A stretch of 64,000 nucleotides of DNA from an uncultured Verrucomicrobiota bacterium (GTDB lineage Bacteria > Verrucomicrobiota > Verrucomicrobiia > Opitutales > Opitutaceae): assembly GCA_913058185.1 (NCBI GenBank), contig CAJXQX010000006.1, forward strand, positions 1-64,000. Direction: 5' to 3'. The translations under genes were made by a program, and so were the position numbers. A model generated the notes under the pieces. It ran no database searches and was not told the DNA's origin. It worked only from the letters and a program-made list of their open reading frames with translations. This document shows positions 53,783 through 62,812 of the stretch, in pieces. Within the stretch, counting starts at the first letter, position 1, and each line of letters opens with the position of its first letter.

Positions 53783-54853
53783 GTGGCACCCTTTCACGAA
53801 TCTAGGGTGGCACCCGAGCCCATAATTGCGCCTGCTAACGGCTTTGTGGCGAACACATTTCCGGACAACCCCACTGACTTTCAGCACGATTTACTTACTT
53901 GGTATCGCGCGCATCGGCGTAAGTTACCCTGGCGCGAGTCCCCTTCGCTCTATCGCACCGTGGTGAGCGAGTTTATGTTGCAGCAGACGCAGATCAAAAC
54001 CGCGCTGCCCTATTTCGAGCGGTGGATGACCAATCTACCCGACTTCGCCAGCCTCGCCGCAGCTGAAGAATCCACCGTGCTCAAGCTCTGGGAAGGCCTC
54101 GGCTACTACTCCCGTGCCCGCAATCTGCACAAGATGGCCAAGGCGTTTATTGAGATGCCGTCCCCTCCCAGGACCCAAGAGGCATGGCAGAAACTCCCGG
54201 GGATTGGCTCTTATGCCTCCGCCGCGATCGCATCTATCGCCCAAAACCTTCCCGTTGCCTGTGTCGATGGGAATGTGGTGCGCATCCTTTCGCGGCTCAC
54301 CGCCAACGATAAATCGTTCACCGATAGTGGGAGTGCCTCAAAATCCTTTGCCCCACTGGCGACCGCGGTGCTCAACCGCGATGAACCAAGCGACCACAAT
54401 CAAGCCATGATGGAACTCGGTGCCACCGTGTGCCATCGCCGCAGCCCGCTTTGCACGATTTGCCCCGTGCGCCGCCACTGCGCCGGCAGCCGCAACGGAG
54501 ATCCTGAATCCTACCCGCGTCTCGCGCCCAAGAAGATCAAGCAAGTCGCGGTCACCCGGGGGTGGTGTGTCCAAAAGGGCAACTTGCTACTCCATCGAAT
54601 TCCCGCTGGAGCGAAGCGTCTGGCGGGCCAATACGAACTGCCTTCCTCTGATCACCTTCCCATCGCCGAGGAGGCAACCGTCATTACGACAAAGAAACGG
54701 AGCATCACCAAATACCGGATCACTGAAACCATCCGTGAAATCGCCCCTCCTAGCCTCCTACCAGACGAGTTGCATTGGGTGTCATTCGACGACCTGAGCG
54801 ACATCACCCTCTCCGGTCCCCACCGGCGCTGGATCACCGAACTACTCGATTAA
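53783..54853 (+). CDS. mutY: A/G-specific adenine glycosylase
   Basis: 356 residues. Removes adenine opposite 8-oxoguanine. RRKLPWRESPSLYRTVVSEFMLQQTQ contains the catalytic Glu, LPGIGSYASAAIASIA the helix-hairpin-helix, VDGNVVRILSRL the Asp, and CHRRSPLCTICPVRRHC the iron-sulfur cluster (C-x6-C-x2-C-x5-C). A NUDIX-like C-terminal domain ends it. GTG 53783 is used as start; other GTG codons within the first 30 residues are possible. Divergent from rnhC. Confidence 0.93.
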   Translation: MAPFHESRVAPEPIIAPANGFVANTFPDNPTDFQHDLLTWYRAHRRKLPWRESPSLYRTVVSEFMLQQTQIKTALPYFERWMTNLPDFASLAAAEESTVLKLWEGLGYYSRARNLHKMAKAFIEMPSPPRTQEAWQKLPGIGSYASAAIASIAQNLPVACVDGNVVRILSRLTANDKSFTDSGSASKSFAPLATAVLNRDEPSDHNQAMMELGATVCHRRSPLCTICPVRRHCAGSRNGDPESYPRLAPKKIKQVAVTRGWCVQKGNLLLHRIPAGAKRLAGQYELPSSDHLPIAEEATVITTKKRSITKYRITETIREIAPPSLLPDELHWVSFDDLSDITLSGPHRRWITELLD

Positions 54854-54877
54854 GTGCAATCGCGCTTACCCGCACAA

Positions 54878-55001
54878 GGTAGGGCGGTTTCGCCGACGGA
54901 GTCCCGTTCTGCGGGATGGAGATGGCGTAGCAAACCGCCGTTTCAACCGGAAAAGCGATAGACATTCCATCTACATCGCGCTCGGCGAGCACGCCCTAAC
55001 C
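54878..55001. repeat. MITE-like element, longer relative of 21093-21167
   Basis: Bounded by GGTAGGGCGGTTTCGCCGA and CTCGGCGAGCACGCCCTAA, the same ends as the copy near pyrE but with about 49 bp more in the middle. The following 220 bp to the TIM-barrel gene has no credible gene; it includes a GCGCCTTTTCGTGGCTAAAAA segment and a partial right end (GCGCTCGCCCTAC). Confidence 0.75.
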
Positions 55002-55226
55002 AGTTCCTCTTGCCTACATGAGGCCAGATAGTTTCCCACCATTATCCTCAGCGTATTTTTGGTCACAAAAAGGCACCGAGGATAATCCAGCTTCTTTCCA
55101 GAAACCACCCGAGCGCCTATTGGCGCCAACAACCGTCAACGACCCGTTGAGCCTTTTGCGCCTTTTCGTGGCTAAAAACCCGCAACCACCGTCGGCGCGC
55201 TCGCCCTACTTACTCCCGGCTGAGAC

Positions 55227-56181
55227 TTAACCGAAGCGTTTTTCGATGAGTTCGAGGACACGTTCGCGCGACTCCTTCACGTGGATCGGCAGGGTTCGTG
55301 GGCTAAGCTCCAGGGTCAATTTGTGCTCCGATTTCCACAGGGTGCTGATCCAGTCGAAGTCGATTCCTCCGTGTCCAATGGGATGGTGATCTTCGCCATC
55401 GGCCACATCGTGCAGATGAAATCCGATCAAGCGGTCGATGTTCTTTTCCAAATGCTCCTTGTGATTAAGCAGGCCCATTTCCTCTTTAAGCGCCGCGTGG
55501 CCCGTATCGTGCCAGTAGCCGCAATGATTCTGTCCGTCCTTATCCAAACTCCTGATAAACTCGGCATAATCAGCATCCACGGGGAAGTTCCTCGAATTTC
55601 TCCCGATTCTCACAGCCAAGTCGCACGCCCTTCTCCAACGCGTAGGCCCGGACTTCTTCTAGGCTCGCCCGCACCTGATTCCAGTAAACCGGCATCCGGG
55701 TGCGTAGTTTGCTGCAGGCCTTGGTTAATATCTTCCGATATTTTTCGTCGGTTGCGGGATCTAGGTCCGGATTCGCCCGCAGGTGACGCTTCACTTTGCG
55801 CACCGGGTTGGACCAGAAGAAGTGCACACTGCCGAGGTGAGTCACCATCGCGGACGCGCCCACCCTGGCGGAAAAATCAATCGAGCGCTTCGTATGGCGC
55901 AGCCATTGATCGTGCTCCTGGGTCGCCGAAACTGAAGGTTCAAACAGGTTGGTCCCCGAATGCGTGATTCCCATCGGCAAGGGACAAAAATTATGGGTCG
56001 AACTAATCTTCATCATGCCCTCTTGGACCGCCCGAAGGATCCCTTCCACCAGCACGATCTTGGTACCATGACTCAGCTCCACATACTCGAACCCCATATC
56101 CCGGATTTCAGCCAGCATTTCGTAACCGTCTCGGTGACGGTCGGAGTTCCAACAGGTCGAAAGGGGTAAGGTGGGCTTCAC
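55227..56181 (-). pseudogene. TIM-barrel sugar phosphate isomerase/epimerase (AP endonuclease-2 fold), one frameshift
   Basis: Two ORFs join into one barrel. ATG 56181 opens MKPTLPLSTCWNSDRHRDGYEMLAEIRDMGFEYVELSHG, running through GASAMVTHLGSVHFFW to RLGCENREKFEEL. At a CCCC run near 55594 the frame shifts, resuming as PVDADYAEFIRSLDKDGQNHCGYWHDTGHA and ending LTLELSPRTLPIHVKESRERVLELI. Removing one C restores a protein of about 315 residues with its Glu, His and Asp metal positions. It may be a sequencing error or a genuine lesion. Followed by rpsU across a gap. Confidence 0.72.
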
Positions 56182-56256
56182 GAAATCAGAATATTAGGGT
56201 GAACCAACAACTTACCGACAACGAATCGCAAAAATCGAGTCGTTCTGAACTGACAC

Positions 56257-56297
56257 AAAAAACCGCGCCGAGAACCTTAAGTTTGGAGGCGCGGTCG
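56257..56297 (-). terminator. Intrinsic terminator after rpsU
   Basis: On the minus strand ACCGCGCC pairs with GGCGCGGT across an 18 bp loop region and is followed by TTTTTTG, 30 bp past the rpsU stop. Confidence 0.85.
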
Positions 56298-56326
56298 GAA
56301 AGACCGGAAGGTCGGAGTGGAGGAGA

Positions 56327-56524
56327 TTAGGCCTCGTGACGGTTACGCAGCATCTGCGTGAAAGCCATGACCTTATTACGGCGGCGCTTCTTGGCGCAGG
56401 GCTTTTCGAAGTAGCGCTTTGCACGAACACCTTTGATGACGTTCTCGCGTTCGAGCTTCTTTTTCAGACGGCGCAGGGCGCGCTCAACTGGCTCGCTTTT
56501 ACGGATTTTGATTTCGATGGGCAT
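56327..56524 (-). CDS. rpsU: 30S ribosomal protein S21
   Basis: 65 residues from ATG 56524 (MPIEIKIRKSEPVERALRRLKKK), within a longer ORF. Very basic with the S21 pattern KRYFEKPCAKKRRRNK. Alone, with its own terminator. Confidence 0.92.
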   Translation of the reverse strand: MPIEIKIRKSEPVERALRRLKKKLERENVIKGVRAKRYFEKPCAKKRRRNKVMAFTQMLRNRHEA

Positions 56525-56639
56525 CTCGTATGACGTGTTTTTAAGAGGGAAAAAGGCTGAGGAGGCCAAACCGCGCGCCCTCCGTCAACGGCAAACTTGA
56601 TCCCGAGCAAATAGCCTAAAAATCGCCCGCTTCCCCACT

Positions 56640-56675
56640 CTTTCTCGTTCTCTTTCTCTTTCTCGTTCTCTTCCT
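56640..56675 (+). repeat. Polypyrimidine tract upstream of dnaE
   Basis: Tandem CTCGTTCTCTTTCT-type units in 36 bp, nearly free of purines on this strand. Lies about 65-100 bp before the dnaE start; could affect promoter structure but no box can be named. Confidence 0.6.
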
Positions 56676-56739
56676 TGGTAAAGCGATCTTCTCGCGCTCC
56701 CCTTTTCTAGTTTCAGCCTTTTAGCGATTTCCCACCACC

Positions 56740-59700
56740 GTGTCCTGCGATTCAAGTTTTTGCCACCTTCACGTCCACACCGACTTTAGCCTGCTGGACG
56801 GCGCTTGCCGGATCGATCGACTGATGAGTCGTGCTAAGGAACTGGACATGAGTGCCTTAGCGCTCACGGATCACGGTAATCTGTTTGGCGCCATCCAGTT
56901 CTTCACCGCCGCCAAGGCTAACGGGATCAAACCCCTCATCGGCTGCGAACTCTACATGACCACCGGGTCGCGCCTGGATAAAAAGGGCCGAGCCGAAGAC
57001 GGGAAGAGCTACTATCACCTCGGTCTTCTGGCCAAAAACCTGATCGGTTACCAAAATCTCCTAAAACTGGTCTCCGACGCCCATCTGCGTGGTTTTTATT
57101 ACAAACCGCGCACCGATATGGAGACTTTGGCCAAATATTCGGAGGGCTTAATCGGATTTACGGGCTGTCTCGCCTCTCTCGTGCCGCAGCACCTGATGCA
57201 CGATCGCGAGGTCGATGCCCGCGAGGCCTGCGCCAAATTCGTCGATATCTTCGGAAAAGAGAACTACTTCGTCGAAATTCAGGACCATGGTATCCCGGAA
57301 CAGCGAAAAATCATCCCGGGCTTACTGAAGCTAGGCGAAGAATTCGGCCTCAAGGTCATCGCCACCAACGATGTCCATTACGTCAACGCCTCCGATGCCG
57401 GCCCTCACGATGCCATGCTGTGCATCCAAACCGGCTCGAAAATTCAAGACGAGAACCGGATGCGATTCACGGGCGAGGAGTTTTACCTCAAATCACGCGC
57501 CGATATGGAGAAGGTCTTCGGCGAGGTTCCCGAATCCATCATCAACACCCACGCGGTGGCGGAAATGTGCGAGCTAGAGATCCCTTTCCCCAAAGGCTCG
57601 GAGCGTTATCCCAAATTCCCGCTGCCGATAGAAATCACCGTCACGCCTCCCGACTACCTGCTCGAGTTGTGCCGCACCGGCCTGAAGATGCGCTACGACG
57701 TTGATTTTGACACCGTGTCAAAAGAGCCCGTCGTGGCCGAGCGACTCGCCCGCCTCACCAATTTACCCGAAGGCCAAAAGCCCCAGGCCCCGGATTATAA
57801 CGAACTCACCGACGCTCAAGAACTGGTCGTGCGACTCGGCTACGAGCTCTCGATCATCAACATCACGGGCTTCGTCGATTACTTCCTCGTCGTTTGGGAC
57901 TTCATCGCGTGGGCCATGGCCAAAGACATTCCCGTCGGCCCCGGTCGTGGTTCCGGCGCCGGTTGCCTCGTCGCCTACCTGCTGAAAATCACCAACGTCG
58001 ATCCGATGCGGTTCGGCCTGCTGTTCGAACGTTTCCTCAATCCCGAGCGCGTCAGCCCGCCCGATTTCGATATCGATTTTTGCATGCGCCGGCGAGTCGA
58101 AGTCATCGACTACGTGCGGGAGAAATACGGCAACGACTGCGTGGCCAATATCATCACCTACGGCACCATGGGGGCCAAGATGGTCATTCGCGACGTCTCG
58201 CGCGTAAACGACCTGCCCTTCGCCGAAGCCGATCGCCTCGCGAAGATGATCCCTGACGAGTTGAACATCTCGCTCGATCAGTCGATCGAGAAATCGGCTG
58301 AGCTTCGAAACGAAATCGAACGCAACCCCGTCGCCAAGAAAGTGGTCGACGCCGGTCGCGTGCTCGAAGGCATGGTGCGCAACACCGGCAAACATGCCGC
58401 GGGCATCATCATCACGGATGAGCCGCTCGAAAACTTCGTGCCCCTTACGCTCCAAGAAGGCGACGTGACCGTGCAGTTCTCCATGAAGGCGGTCGATAAG
58501 CTAGGTCTGCTGAAGATGGATTTCCTCGGGCTCAAAACCCTCACCGTCATTTCCGACGCGGTGGCCAACGTCCGCCGATCCACTGATCCGAAATTTTCGA
58601 TCGAAGACATTTCGCTCGAGGACGAGAAAACCTACGAGCTACTCAACGCGGGCAAAACCGTCGGAGTGTTCCAGCTCGAGTCGCCGGGTATGCAAAACGC
58701 CTCCCGCCAAGTGGGAATCTCCAGCATCGACGACATCAATGCGATCTCGGCCCTCTACCGCCCAGGTCCGATGCAGTTCATTCCGACCTACGCCAAGGGT
58801 AAGCACAATCCCGCCACCATTGAGTATCCTCATCCTCTACTGGAAGACGTGCTTGAGGAAACCTACGGCGTCATCGTTTACCAAGAACAGGTGATGGAGT
58901 GCGCCAAGATCATCGCCGGTTACTCACTCGGTGGAGCGGATATGCTCCGGCGCGCCATGGGCAAAAAGGACATGGACGCCATGGCCCGAGAACGGGAAAA
59001 ATTCACCGCCGGCGCGGCAGAGAAGCACGATATCTCGGCCAAGAAGGCCAATGAGATCTTCGATATCCTCAACAAGTTTGCGGAATACGGTTTCAACAAG
59101 TCGCACTCCGCCGCCTATGCCATTGTTGCCTATCAGACCGCGTTTCTGAAGGCCAACTTCCCCATCGATTTCATGGCCGCAGTGCTCACTGCCGAACTCG
59201 GTAACGCGGATAAGGTATCCCACTTCATCGACGAGGCCATCGCCATGGGGATCGAAGTGCAGGGCCCCAACGTCAACGAATCCCGCGAGCATTTCGCGCC
59301 GGTTGCAAGCGGTCAGATTCGCTTCGGACTCGCCGGCATCAAAGGCGTCGGAGAAGCCGCTTCCGTTGCGATCATCGAAGAACGCGAAGAGAACGGACCG
59401 TTCGAGCACTTCGACGATTTCGTTGCCCGCGTGGAGGGCAAAGCCGCCAACAAACGGGTGCTCGAGCACCTCGCCAAAACCGGCGGATTCGATTTCTCCG
59501 GCGAATCCCGCCAAGGAATTTTTGAGCGCATCGACGGCGCCATGTCAGCCGCCGCCGCTAACGCCCGCGATCGCGCCGCGGGCCAGAACAACTTCCTCGA
59601 AATGCTAAGCGAGCCGGAGCCTCCGGCTCGAAGTAACAAGTCCCAAGTATCAAGTAACAAGAATCTAGATGTCTCCGACTTTTCGTCGGCTGAGAAATTG

Positions 59701-60375
59701 GCTTTCGAAAAGGAGTTGTTGGGTTTCTACGTTTCAGGTCATCCGATGAATACCTACACCGGGCTCGCCGATGCCATTGATACCTTCGACGTGGACGAGC
59801 TGTTGGAGCAGGAAGACCGCACCGCGTTCCGCATCTGCGGGATCGTCAGTGGCATTCAAAAGAAATTGGCCAAACGCGACAACCGGCCGTGGGTTGCGTT
59901 CACCCTAGCGACCAAACAAGCGTCCGTGCCGCTTAACATGTTCTCCGACGCTTTTGAAGAATACGGCGACACGCTTGGCGAAAACGTGCCCGTTGTTATT
60001 CTCGGCACCGTGATGGTGCGCGACGACGGCGCCCGTATTAATGTGCGCGAAACCTACCCCCTTGCCGCCTATGTCGCCAACAACGTGAAACGTGTCACCT
60101 GGCTGCTTAATCCCGACAATCCCGAGAACGGAGAATTTATGGCCTCGCTTCGTCCCATCCTCAATGCCCGCAGCGGACGCACCGCCACCAGCTTCGGTTT
60201 CCTCGGCGAAAAACGTGCCGCGGCCATCGCCGATGTCTCAACCGCACTGGATTGGTCTCTATCAGGTGAAGTCTTCCAAACCCTCCGCGCCCACCCCGCC
60301 ATCGCCGGAGTGCAAATCGAAGCCGCCCCGCTAGAGCTCAAAGAACAAAAACGCCGCTGGGGTAAAAAACGGTAG
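56740..60375 (+). CDS. dnaE: DNA polymerase III alpha subunit
   Basis: 1211 residues from GTG 56740. The PHP domain opens FCHLHVHTDFSLLDGACRI with SALALTDHGNLFGA. The polymerase core has VGPGRGSGAGCLVAYLLKI and PPDFDIDFCMRRRVEVI, where the catalytic Asp residues sit, then RPGPMQFIP and EQVMECAKIIAGYSLGGADMLRRAMGKK. An HhH region (FGLAGIKGVGEAAS) and an OB domain end the protein. A dispersed repeat is inserted in frame after the HhH region, adding about 20 odd residues (SEPEPPARSNK). Replicates the chromosome. Confidence 0.96.
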   Translation: MSCDSSFCHLHVHTDFSLLDGACRIDRLMSRAKELDMSALALTDHGNLFGAIQFFTAAKANGIKPLIGCELYMTTGSRLDKKGRAEDGKSYYHLGLLAKNLIGYQNLLKLVSDAHLRGFYYKPRTDMETLAKYSEGLIGFTGCLASLVPQHLMHDREVDAREACAKFVDIFGKENYFVEIQDHGIPEQRKIIPGLLKLGEEFGLKVIATNDVHYVNASDAGPHDAMLCIQTGSKIQDENRMRFTGEEFYLKSRADMEKVFGEVPESIINTHAVAEMCELEIPFPKGSERYPKFPLPIEITVTPPDYLLELCRTGLKMRYDVDFDTVSKEPVVAERLARLTNLPEGQKPQAPDYNELTDAQELVVRLGYELSIINITGFVDYFLVVWDFIAWAMAKDIPVGPGRGSGAGCLVAYLLKITNVDPMRFGLLFERFLNPERVSPPDFDIDFCMRRRVEVIDYVREKYGNDCVANIITYGTMGAKMVIRDVSRVNDLPFAEADRLAKMIPDELNISLDQSIEKSAELRNEIERNPVAKKVVDAGRVLEGMVRNTGKHAAGIIITDEPLENFVPLTLQEGDVTVQFSMKAVDKLGLLKMDFLGLKTLTVISDAVANVRRSTDPKFSIEDISLEDEKTYELLNAGKTVGVFQLESPGMQNASRQVGISSIDDINAISALYRPGPMQFIPTYAKGKHNPATIEYPHPLLEDVLEETYGVIVYQEQVMECAKIIAGYSLGGADMLRRAMGKKDMDAMAREREKFTAGAAEKHDISAKKANEIFDILNKFAEYGFNKSHSAAYAIVAYQTAFLKANFPIDFMAAVLTAELGNADKVSHFIDEAIAMGIEVQGPNVNESREHFAPVASGQIRFGLAGIKGVGEAASVAIIEEREENGPFEHFDDFVARVEGKAANKRVLEHLAKTGGFDFSGESRQGIFERIDGAMSAAAANARDRAAGQNNFLEMLSEPEPPARSNKSQVSSNKNLDVSDFSSAEKLAFEKELLGFYVSGHPMNTYTGLADAIDTFDVDELLEQEDRTAFRICGIVSGIQKKLAKRDNRPWVAFTLATKQASVPLNMFSDAFEEYGDTLGENVPVVILGTVMVRDDGARINVRETYPLAAYVANNVKRVTWLLNPDNPENGEFMASLRPILNARSGRTATSFGFLGEKRAAAIADVSTALDWSLSGEVFQTLRAHPAIAGVQIEAAPLELKEQKRRWGKKR
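59609..59671 (+). repeat. Dispersed repeat translated inside dnaE
   Basis: A perfect palindrome CGAGCCGGAG-C-CTCCGGCTCG (59610-59630) is followed by two AAGTAACAAG units. Such hairpin plus AAGTAACAAG strings look like intergenic repeats rather than coding sequence, yet the frame stays open. It falls between the polymerase/HhH region and the OB domain, a flexible junction. Confidence 0.7.
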
Positions 60376-60383
60376 GCAGTGTT

Positions 60384-60462
60384 TAACCACAGATTTTCTC
60401 AGATATAATCTTTTCAAAGAATCAGTTCTTTAATCTGAGTTAATTCGTGAAATCTGTGGTCA
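60384..60462. repeat. Dispersed CCACAGAT inverted-repeat element
   Basis: TAACCACAGATTTTCTCAGATATAA on the left and GAAATCTGTGGTC on the right are inverted repeats with internal complementarity (CTCAGAT, ATCTGAG). It lies directly after dnaE and could fold into one hairpin. Its left arm recurs at 49406. Confidence 0.8.
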
Positions 60463-60508
60463 AATTATTCCTAGCATCCCGTTGGATTCGCTCTCTCCGT
60501 TTCCTGCT

Positions 60509-61282
60509 GTGAAAACTAAACTTTCCTCCCAACAGGTTCGCGACGATTTTAATGATCTTCGGGCGGTGGTGCACTACACGCGCGCCGCGCACCGTCTGGG
60601 ATTGTGGGCTTCTGAGAAAATCGTGTTAGAGAAGTTTCTTCCCTCCCGGAAAACGGCTCGAATTCTTGAAGCAGGCTGTGGCGCCGGTCGCGTCGCCCTC
60701 GGTCTACAGGAATTAGGCTACAAGAAAATCTATGCCTTCGATTTCGCCGAGGAACTCTGTGCTCAAGCCCAGTCTCTGTTCATCGAACGCGAAGTCGGCA
60801 AAGCCATCACCCTGTTTCACGCCGATGCCCGCAGAGTCGCCAAGCACCCGGAGGTCGAGGGCGTTCAATTCGACGCGGCACTTTTCATGTTCAACGGGCT
60901 CATGCAGATCCCGAGAATGCGTAATCGGCGTGCCGCGCTGCGTTCGCTGCACGCCTGTTGCAAACCGGGCGCTCCGCTAATCTTCACCACCCACGATCGT
61001 GACCACTCCAAACTGGAACGCTTCATGTGGAAACGTGAGGCCAAGCTCTGGCTGACGGGTCGGCAGGACTCCGCTCTGGTTGAATTTGGTGACCGCTACT
61101 TCGAAGACGATCTCGGCCGCACTTTCATGCACTTGCCCAATCGCGACGAAATTCTGGAAGACTTAAAGGCCACCGGTTGGGAGCACCACTGGGATTCGAT
61201 GCGTCGTCGCATCTCCAAAGAGCCCAAGGCCGTGCGCGAGTTCTCCGACGAGTGCCGCTTCTGGGTTGCGCAGGCAGATTGA
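60509..61282 (+). CDS. SAM-dependent class I methyltransferase
   Basis: 257 residues from GTG 60509 (MKTKLSSQQVRDDF); the track's TTG 60482 is nine residues earlier and cannot be excluded. Motif I is ARILEAGCGAGRVALGLQELG, followed by YAFDFAEELCAQAQ, DARRVAKH and FDAALFMFNGLMQI. Substrate unknown. Unlinked to the genes on either side; separated by a 165 bp region containing a GTTTTTACAGGAGGGAGCGG-type repeat (61311-61353). Confidence 0.82.
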   Translation: MKTKLSSQQVRDDFNDLRAVVHYTRAAHRLGLWASEKIVLEKFLPSRKTARILEAGCGAGRVALGLQELGYKKIYAFDFAEELCAQAQSLFIEREVGKAITLFHADARRVAKHPEVEGVQFDAALFMFNGLMQIPRMRNRRAALRSLHACCKPGAPLIFTTHDRDHSKLERFMWKREAKLWLTGRQDSALVEFGDRYFEDDLGRTFMHLPNRDEILEDLKATGWEHHWDSMRRRISKEPKAVREFSDECRFWVAQAD

Positions 61283-61310
61283 ATCTTACTCCACAACTGA
61301 TCCGCCGCTG

Positions 61311-61353
61311 GTTTTTACAGGAGGGAGCGGAGAGAACAGAGCCACTCCTCCTG
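61311..61353 (+). repeat. ACAGGAGGGAGCGGAG repeat before the thioredoxin-like gene
   Basis: TTTTTACAGGAGGGAGCGGAG followed by AACAGAG and a facing CTCCTCCTG that can pair with the CAGGAGG arm. Low-complexity, purine-rich, typical of dispersed intergenic repeats; not coding. Confidence 0.5.
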
Positions 61354-61447
61354 CTTAGACGGTGGAGGCGAGATGGTCGGTTAGAGTTCCCCGGCCCTAA
61401 GTTCCAGATTCACTTCCTGTGCCTCTTGTGGCTATTAAATTCATCTT

Positions 61448-61924
61448 ATGAAGATTCTCGCTTCCATTCTTATGCTTTTCAGCACACTGACGGCAGCCGA
61501 ATACCCGCAGATGGGTGAGGACATATACCTGGTTGAAGCCGACGCCCAAGCGGACATCACAGCGGCCCTCGCCACCGCTAAATCCGCCAACAAACGGGTG
61601 TTACTCAAATTCGGGGCCAATTGGTGCGTCTGGTGTCACCGCCTGAGCGACACGCTTCACCACGAGACCAGCGTGGCCCAGAATCTAGAGGACAACTACG
61701 TGCTCGTAGCCGTCGACGTGAACACCCGCAACGGGACCAATCGAAACGCCGACACGATCGCCAAATACGGTAATCCCACCCAACACGGTCTGCCCGTCTT
61801 GGTGGTCTTGGATGCCGATGGACAGATTTTGACCACCCAAGAAACCGGAGCCCTCGAAGAGGGTGCCGCTCATTCTCCCGCCAAGATAATCGTATTTCTG
61901 GACCAATGGGCCCCTGTCCGCTGA
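61448..61924 (+). CDS. Periplasmic thioredoxin-like protein
   Basis: 158 residues with a signal peptide (MKILASILMLFSTLTAAEY). The thioredoxin segment LLKFGANWCVWCHRLSDTLH holds a CVWC redox pair, followed by VAVDVN and GLPVLVVLDADGQI with the cis-Pro. A thiol reductase or oxidase outside the cytoplasm. It precedes the CcsA/HemX-like gene, so a role in heme or cytochrome maturation is possible. Confidence 0.85.
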   Translation: MKILASILMLFSTLTAAEYPQMGEDIYLVEADAQADITAALATAKSANKRVLLKFGANWCVWCHRLSDTLHHETSVAQNLEDNYVLVAVDVNTRNGTNRNADTIAKYGNPTQHGLPVLVVLDADGQILTTQETGALEEGAAHSPAKIIVFLDQWAPVR

Positions 61925-61972
61925 CTCATTTGGGATTTGTTTTGTTGGGGAATGGGAATTCTCCTTGTTGTC

Positions 61973-62812
61973 ATGACTGACCGCGAATGGATCTGGATTG
62001 CTGCCGCCTGCTACCTCGCAGGGGTGGTGATCGGCACGGTCGCATTGATCCGCGCCCGCAAACAGCCGGCTGGTCTGATCTATGGCATCATTGTGGCTGG
62101 CTTTATTTTCCACACCCTCGGCCTCTACTTGCGCGGACTCGAAGTGAAAGGCTGCCCTCTCGGCAACATGTTTGAGATCTTCCAGTTTACCGCCTGGTCA
62201 GCCACGGCACTCTATCTGGTCGTCGGCATCACCTTCCGTCTTAGTTTACTGGGCTACTTCACTTCCCTACTTTCGGTCGTGCTCTCCACCGTTTCCTTAG
62301 CGATTCCGGTCTGGGACGCAACCCGACGTGTCGGCACTTTCGGCGGCAACGTCTGGATCGAGTTTCACGCCGCCCTCGCCCTATTCAGCTACGGCGTCTT
62401 CGCGCTGCTGGCCCTGACTTCCATGATGTTCTTGCTGCGCGACCACAGCCTTAAAAACAAACAACTCAGCGGGTTCTTCAGCTTCCTCCCCTCCATCCGT
62501 GACCTAGATCAAATCAGCGTGCGCCTCCTCACCGTGGGTGTAGTCTTGCTCTCGGCCTCACTCCTAGTCGGTGCCGCTCACTGGATCCGAGCCTTCGATA
62601 CCGTCAATGTAGCCAAGCTCCTGATCACGGTCGCCATCTGGGTCGCCTACGGCGTGGCATTTCTACTTCGCAGCCGCGGTAAACTCCACGGCACGCGGTT
62701 GTCTTGGGTATGTATCATCTTATTCGGCGCCGCTCTCATTTCAGTTTATCCGGTCAACTCTTCCCGCCACGGGGACGAGGCCTCTAAACCTACGCTTCCG
62801 TCTCAGCTGTGA
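61973..62812 (+). CDS. HemX/CcsA-like cytochrome assembly membrane protein
   Basis: 279 residues from ATG 61973 (MTDREWIW), 8 hydrophobic helices. The segment GNMFEIFQFTAWSATALYLVVG and WIEFHAALALFSYGVFALLAL resemble the heme-handling (CcmC/CcsA) family, with His residues at HTLG, EFHA and AHWI. The GTGA overlap with hemA implies translational coupling, the usual hemX-hemA arrangement. It may regulate glutamyl-tRNA reductase or move heme. Confidence 0.82.
   Translation: MTDREWIWIAAACYLAGVVIGTVALIRARKQPAGLIYGIIVAGFIFHTLGLYLRGLEVKGCPLGNMFEIFQFTAWSATALYLVVGITFRLSLLGYFTSLLSVVLSTVSLAIPVWDATRRVGTFGGNVWIEFHAALALFSYGVFALLALTSMMFLLRDHSLKNKQLSGFFSFLPSIRDLDQISVRLLTVGVVLLSASLLVGAAHWIRAFDTVNVAKLLITVAIWVAYGVAFLLRSRGKLHGTRLSWVCIILFGAALISVYPVNSSRHGDEASKPTLPSQL

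Noticed and set aside
55018-55230. 70-residue ORF after mutY
   Set aside because: It lies in repeat-rich intergenic sequence with no recognisable domain or ribosome binding site.
56640-56739. Polypyrimidine tract as a CRISPR or regulatory array
   Set aside because: No spacers or palindromic repeats; only a simple low-complexity tract.
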